Shown here: in pieces, positions 4,536 through 8,387 of the stretch
Layout of the letters: each line of letters begins with the position of its first letter
How positions within the stretch are numbered: the stretch's first letter is position 1
Assembly: GCA_016935595.1 (NCBI GenBank)
Contig: JAFGQQ010000332.1
Span: forward strand, 1-8,387
Length of the DNA: 8,387 nucleotides
Direction: 5' to 3'
Origin: Bacteroidales bacterium
GTDB taxonomy: Bacteria > Bacteroidota > Bacteroidia > Bacteroidales > UBA10428
The notes under the pieces: model-generated
What the model saw: only the letters and a program-made list of their open reading frames with translations
The model's database searches: none
What the model was told of the DNA's origin: nothing
Translations under genes and position numbers: made by a program

Positions 4536-6065
4536 ATGTACAAAAGGGCGTTATTTTTAATCCTCATTGACATTGCAGTTCTGGTGGCTTCCTTTCTTTT
4601 CTGGATATGGCTAAAACCGGCAACTTTGCGTGTTTATCTTCCGAATTATATCAGGCCATTCATAATATTCTCAATCATATGGATCGGGTCTTCAATTATT
4701 ACTGATAAATATATCATTACATCCAGAAAAAGATTAATGCAAATTAATAAAAACATATTATATGCTAACTTTTTAGCCCTGGCATTTGTCTCCATTTTAA
4801 TGTATACCGTTAGAATTGCTTTCTTTTCAAGGCAGGTAGTATTTGGCACAGTTCTTCTGGCTACTATACTCGATTTAATTATAATTGACATTTATTATTA
4901 TTTTGCACATGCTAAAGATTATTCCCCTTCAAACGGAACACTCATACTTCCCGAGGAAATAAAACTGGTTGACAAAGAAAAATTTATTGATGAAAAAATT
5001 TATGAAAAGCATGTAGAATATACTGAAAGTATTAAAAACTATATTACCCAGGAATGCAGTGTTGAAGTATTTAATTTTATCCAGGAAAATATCGATCCGT
5101 TTTATCCAAGAACACTTATTCTTTCTACAACTACCAGGTTTAATGTTGATAAACAGCCGGATGAATTCTACGAAAATTTAATTAATCTGAAACGCATTAA
5201 CGACATAAGGTATATTAACAAATTTTTTGAATCGGTTAACGTAAAACTGCCTTTTGGCGGCGTATTTATTGGTTGTGCTGAAACAAAAGAGTTGCGAAAA
5301 AAAAGGATCTTAAATAAATTCCCTATTCTCATCAACTATATATTTTATTTTTTCGACTATATCATTAAACGTGTATTCCCTAAGTTTGCCGTTACAAAAA
5401 GTTTGTACTTTTTTCTCACACGCGGCCAAAACAGGGTTTTATCAAGGGCTGAAATATTAGGCAGGCTTTATTCTTGTGGTTTCGAAATTATAAGGGAACA
5501 CAATTTACAAAATTATTATTTCTTTATTGTTCATAAAATCAAAAATCCTTATTATGACGATAATCCAACCTATGGGCCGTTTATAAAACTACGCAGAATT
5601 GCAAAAAACGGAAAAATGATTAAAGTATATAAATTCCGTACCATGCATCCTTATTCCGAATATATACAGGAATTGATATATAACAGGCATAATTTAGATG
5701 AAGGTGGTAAAATTAAGAACGATTTCAGGGTAACCACATTAGGCAAAATCTTAAGAAAGCTTTGGCTCGATGAAGTGCCTATGTTATTAAACCTGTTAAA
5801 AAGGGAAATAAAAATTGTAGGTGTACGTCCTTTAAGCAAGCATTATTTTAGCCTTTATACAAAAGAACTTCAGGAGCGGCGAATAAAATATAAACCCGGG
5901 TTAATCCCCCCTTATTATGTTGATTTGCCTGTAACACTCGAAGAAATTATTGAATCGGAAATACGTTACCTTGATGCTTATGATAAACATCCTTTTAAAA
6001 CCGATTTTAAGTATTTCTTTAAAGCCATGTATAACATTATTTTTAAGCATGCAAGGAGTAATTAA
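4536..6065 (+). CDS. Polyprenyl-phosphate sugar-1-phosphate transferase (bacterial sugar transferase)
   Basis: A 509-residue membrane enzyme of the bacterial sugar transferase family, which moves a sugar-1-phosphate from a UDP-sugar to undecaprenyl phosphate to start a surface glycan. The N-terminus has about four membrane helices (5-26, 38-56, 75-93, 101-122), then a soluble middle region (about 127-340). The catalytic domain follows: GPFIKLRRIAKNGK (347-360), YKFRTM (365-370), KNDFRVTTLGKILRK (394-408), the LDE acid pair (D412, E413) and VGVRPLSKHYF (428-438). The usual KRxFD re-entrant membrane helix that directly precedes the catalytic domain is missing there; a hydrophobic stretch at 262-295 may replace it, separated by an inserted LSRAEILGRLYSCGF segment (302-316). 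The VGVRP motif replaces the more common VGPRP. This long layout is, from memory, typical of a Bacteroidetes subgroup. The sugar specificity cannot be told. It overlaps the next gene by 17 nt. Confidence 0.9.
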   Translation: MYKRALFLILIDIAVLVASFLFWIWLKPATLRVYLPNYIRPFIIFSIIWIGSSIITDKYIITSRKRLMQINKNILYANFLALAFVSILMYTVRIAFFSRQVVFGTVLLATILDLIIIDIYYYFAHAKDYSPSNGTLILPEEIKLVDKEKFIDEKIYEKHVEYTESIKNYITQECSVEVFNFIQENIDPFYPRTLILSTTTRFNVDKQPDEFYENLINLKRINDIRYINKFFESVNVKLPFGGVFIGCAETKELRKKRILNKFPILINYIFYFFDYIIKRVFPKFAVTKSLYFFLTRGQNRVLSRAEILGRLYSCGFEIIREHNLQNYYFFIVHKIKNPYYDDNPTYGPFIKLRRIAKNGKMIKVYKFRTMHPYSEYIQELIYNRHNLDEGGKIKNDFRVTTLGKILRKLWLDEVPMLLNLLKREIKIVGVRPLSKHYFSLYTKELQERRIKYKPGLIPPYYVDLPVTLEEIIESEIRYLDAYDKHPFKTDFKYFFKAMYNIIFKHARSN

Positions 6066-7749
6066 AATAGCATTATTTTACATATTAATAGTTATTAATA
6101 TCCCCGGATTATTCTCTCAAACTGTATATGTTAATGCATCGAATAAAAATATTTACGAATTTCTGGATGAGCTGGCGAATGATAAAATAATTACGATTAA
6201 TTCAACCATCAAACCTTATTCCAGAAAATATATCCTGGTTAAACTTAAAGAAGCAAATAAAAAAATTGATGAATTAACAATAAGACAATTGGAAGAACTT
6301 GAATTTTACTTAAAAGATTACGGTTTCGATGAAGAAAATAATGTTAATCCATTATCACAAAAAGCAAAATTGAATATTTTTAAAAAGCATCCTGCTTTTT
6401 GCACATCGTTAAATCCCCTGGGTTTTTTCTACAAAGATTCTTTATTCACTTTCTCCATCCGTCCAATCTGGGGCACGCAATTTTATATAAACAAAAATGA
6501 CACGGTAAGGCATACATGGGGAGGTGCCGAAGCATATGCATACATTGGTAAACATTTAGGTTTGTATGCAAGCTTGCGCGACAACCAGGTTACAAAAATG
6601 TTGAATTTTCCGACTTTTTACACACAGATAAAAGGTGGAAGTTACCAGCCTGGAAAGAGTATTAAAGGAGGAGCCGATTTTAATGAAATGATAGGTGGAA
6701 TAACCTGGTCGTGGAACTGGGGAGAAATTGGCCTGATAAAAGATAATATTATTTGGGGTGATAATTACCATGGTTCGAATATTTTTTCAGGAAGAACACC
6801 CTCCTTTGCTATGGTTAAATTGCATTTAAATCCTGTAAAATGGTTCGATTTTAATTATCATCACGGCTGGTTAATATCTGAAGTTGAGGATAATGTAAGG
6901 TCGTACATTACTTCGAATGGGGATAACCGCATTGTTTACCGAAAAAAATATATTGCAGCAAACATGTTTACAATTACTCCTTTTAAAGGAATAAATGTAT
7001 CATTAGGTAATTCCATAATTTATAGTGATATGGATTTTCATCCGGCTTATTTAATTCCGATATTCTTCTATAAATCTGTCGACCATACACTCAATCATAA
7101 TATAGACAACCAGAATTCCCAGATGTATGGTAGTTTGTCTGTTCGTCTTGTTAAGCACTGGCATTTTTATACATCTGTTTATATTGATGAGCTTCAACTT
7201 GCCCGGGTAACTGATAAAAACCGACATAATTTCTATAGTTATAAAATTGGTTCAAGACTTACAAACTGGCCTGTAAAAAATATAGCCCTGACAGGTGAAT
7301 ATACACACTCAAATCCCATTGCTTATAAGCACCGTGTACCTACTCTTACTTTCGAATCGAACCAATATAATTTAGGTCATTATTTAAGGGATAATTCAGA
7401 AGAAATATATGTTGAACTCTTAATTAAACCAGTAAGCAGGATGAAATGTAGAATATATTATCTAAATGCAAAACATGGAAATGAGTATCAATATATATTC
7501 AATCAGCAAATCAGGGCAGATGAATATCCCTTACTAAAGGATATAACCTGGAAAAATGAAAGCATTTCTTTAAATGCAGATTACGAGTTTTTGAATAACT
7601 GCTATGTATTTATACAATTAATGAAAAGCAATATACAGGGATTTGATGTGGATAACCAGACTGCACAATATTATTTAAATTTATATACACCAGAAATATT
7701 TCAGAGAGATATTTTTACATTTATAGGTGGAATTAATTTTGGATTTTAA
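6049..7749 (+). CDS. Outer-membrane beta-barrel, capsule assembly Wzi-like
   Basis: A 566-residue exported protein. ATG 6049 is chosen because it opens a clear signal peptide (hydrophobic core about residues 5-22, then SQ just before TVYVNA); the frame runs further upstream only inside the previous gene. A short helical N-terminal domain (about 33-90: IYEFLDELAND, KPYSRKYI, LEELEFYL) resembles that of Bacteroidetes Wzi-family proteins. After it come alternating amphipathic strands rich in aromatic residues and Asn/Gly, including the segment WGDNYHGSNIFSGRTPSFAM (236-255), and the chain ends GGINFGF with a C-terminal Phe, the usual signal for outer-membrane barrel insertion. In E. coli, Wzi is a lectin-like barrel that anchors capsule; a similar role in assembling or holding the polymer here is inferred from family resemblance and from the sugar transferase directly upstream. 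The 17-nt overlap suggests translational coupling. Confidence 0.7.
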   Translation: MQGVIKIALFYILIVINIPGLFSQTVYVNASNKNIYEFLDELANDKIITINSTIKPYSRKYILVKLKEANKKIDELTIRQLEELEFYLKDYGFDEENNVNPLSQKAKLNIFKKHPAFCTSLNPLGFFYKDSLFTFSIRPIWGTQFYINKNDTVRHTWGGAEAYAYIGKHLGLYASLRDNQVTKMLNFPTFYTQIKGGSYQPGKSIKGGADFNEMIGGITWSWNWGEIGLIKDNIIWGDNYHGSNIFSGRTPSFAMVKLHLNPVKWFDFNYHHGWLISEVEDNVRSYITSNGDNRIVYRKKYIAANMFTITPFKGINVSLGNSIIYSDMDFHPAYLIPIFFYKSVDHTLNHNIDNQNSQMYGSLSVRLVKHWHFYTSVYIDELQLARVTDKNRHNFYSYKIGSRLTNWPVKNIALTGEYTHSNPIAYKHRVPTLTFESNQYNLGHYLRDNSEEIYVELLIKPVSRMKCRIYYLNAKHGNEYQYIFNQQIRADEYPLLKDITWKNESISLNADYEFLNNCYVFIQLMKSNIQGFDVDNQTAQYYLNLYTPEIFQRDIFTFIGGINFGF

Positions 7750-7853
7750 AATTAGATATATTTTAGGAATGGGGCACACCTCTGGTATTCTGTCAAGCTT
7801 AAAATTTCATATAAATTTTAAAGAGGACTCCAAAAAATCTTAAATTTCAAAAA

Positions 7854-7925
7854 ACGCCTACTTCGCATTCCGCTAAAGCTTTACTATGCTATGCTATAGC
7901 TTCTCTACAGTTAGGACAGAAGTGA
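7854..7925. repeat. Repeat-like block with short direct and inverted repeats
   Basis: The block is richer in GC than its surroundings and contains CTTCGCATTCCGCTAAAGCT, a direct repeat CTATG CTATG CTATA (7884-7898), and the inverted pair AAGCT (7876-7880) / AGCTT (7898-7902), and it ends near GGACAGAAG. It looks like a decayed member of a dispersed intergenic repeat, because similar CGCTAAAGCTT strings occur in Bacteroidetes genomes as I remember them. No second copy lies in this window. Confidence 0.35.
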
Positions 7926-7994
7926 GAAATAAGAACTTTTCCAAAGTTTAATGAATTTATATTATAATAAAAGCCAATAGATTAGTAAACAGTA

Positions 7995-8015
7995 TTTCCA
8001 ATATAATATTGGAAA
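7995..8015. promoter_or_regulatory. Perfect 21-bp palindrome
   Basis: The arms TTTCCAATAT (7995-8004) and ATATTGGAAA (8006-8015) are exact reverse complements around one A. It has the odd-length symmetric form of a dimer-binding operator. It lies 22 nt upstream of an ATG (8038) preceded by AAGGGATAATAAACA, but that frame stops after six codons, so there is no clear target gene. Confidence 0.5.
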
Positions 8016-8303
8016 ATTTAATAAGGGATAATAAACAATGAAAACACCATTAAAATAATACGATAATACAAAAGCCAACAGCAATGTTATCTCTGTTTAA
8101 AATCTACATGTCTTCTAACCCTTAAAATCCGGTTCATAAAATTATCAAATAGATAAAATGGTCAAACGAACCAAATAAACTTCCTTTTCTTTAATTCTTC
8201 ATTATATATAATACATTATTCATCATCCTTCTTTTTTTAAACACACTACTTCAGTTTTCTAATGCACTATGCTTTTGTACCCCTTATCAGCTTCTGTGAA
8301 CAC

Positions 8304-8387
8304 TTAATCCCTGATACAACGTACCGATAAACCGGTAGTCTTAAAATTGATGCCGCCATTTAAATAGACATAGCGGTAATCGATAAA
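8304..8387 (-). CDS. C-terminus of a FISUMP-type surface or secreted protein (partial)
   Basis: On the minus strand the frame is open from the right edge to TAA (complement of 8304-8306), giving the last 27 residues, which read YRYVYLNGGINFK followed by TTGLSVRCIRD. The closing G(L/F/Y)SVRC(I/V)RD pattern is characteristic of the Fibrobacter succinogenes major paralogous (FISUMP) domain, found at the end of many predicted secreted proteins and lipoproteins of Bacteroidetes and Fibrobacteres, whose function is unknown. The gene is convergent with the glycan genes and its start lies outside the window. Confidence 0.7.
   Translation of the reverse strand, partial: FIDYRYVYLNGGINFKTTGLSVRCIRD

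Larger units (their letters stand above)
7750..8303. other. Gap with no recognised gene; repeat-like block and palindrome
   Basis: No reading frame of useful length is seen on either strand. The gap contains an AT-only inverted repeat around 7799-7821 (stem TTAAAATTT/AAATTTTAA, no T-tract, a doubtful terminator). It also holds a repeat-like block at 7854-7925 and a 21-bp palindrome at 7995-8015. A mini-ORF of six codons (MKTPLK) starts at 8038. The region lies between convergent genes, so a two-way terminator would be expected, but no strong one was found. Confidence 0.6.

Noticed and set aside
5950..6048. 33-residue N-terminal extension of the Wzi-like protein
   Set aside because: It lies in the coding sequence of the sugar transferase, and a clear signal peptide begins at ATG 6049.
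7799..7821. Terminator after the Wzi-like gene
   Set aside because: The stem is AT-only and there is no following T-tract; stability would be low.

Overview
The window looks like AT-rich chromosomal DNA of a Bacteroidota (Bacteroidetes) bacterium, probably an uncultivated or environmental Bacteroidales-type lineage. The evidence is the absence of clear Shine-Dalgarno sequences, -7 boxes of the TAnnTTTG type, an archaeal-type AAA ATPase of a kind common in that phylum, a Bacteroidetes-style long sugar transferase, and a FISUMP-like protein tail at the right edge. It is part of a surface-polysaccharide locus: four good glycan genes on the + strand, flanked by a stand-alone ATPase on the left and an opposing gene on the right.

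Layout. Positions 1-84 may hold the tail of an upstream gene. A promoter with a three-fold 16-bp-periodic palindromic array (190-234) precedes an ATPase (257-1369). The 537-bp gap after it contains a gene remnant that runs into a heptamer repeat array (1395-1553), a good intrinsic terminator (1625-1655), a perfect 21-bp-stem hairpin (1725-1776) and a GC-rich palindrome (1814-1834). Then come wecB (UDP-GlcNAc 2-epimerase, 1907-3064) and a DUF354/GT-B-like gene starting at TTG (3073-4173). A 362-bp gap full of heptamer repeats follows. Next are a polyprenyl-phosphate sugar-1-phosphate transferase (4536-6065) and, overlapping it by 17 nt, an outer-membrane Wzi-like barrel protein (6049-7749). The last 640 bp have no long ORF, but the final 84 bp encode, on the minus strand, the C-terminus of a FISUMP-type protein.

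How the genes fit together (inference from families): WecB would make UDP-ManNAc, the sugar transferase would start the glycan by loading a sugar phosphate onto undecaprenyl phosphate, the DUF354 protein is a GT-B-like enzyme of unknown reaction that may extend or modify it, and the Wzi-like barrel would help assemble or hold the polymer at the outer membrane. Flippase, polymerase and further glycosyltransferases are not in the window.

The most unusual aspect is the density of short repeats that enter genes. At least four different repeat families with a 7-nt or near-7-nt unit lie in gaps, inside wecB, at the 3' end of the DUF354 gene and at the end of the gene remnant. In addition, a GC-rich palindrome occurs twice, once in-frame in wecB as the peptide LPAGQAG. 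No CRISPR array, tRNA, rRNA or complete transposase was seen.
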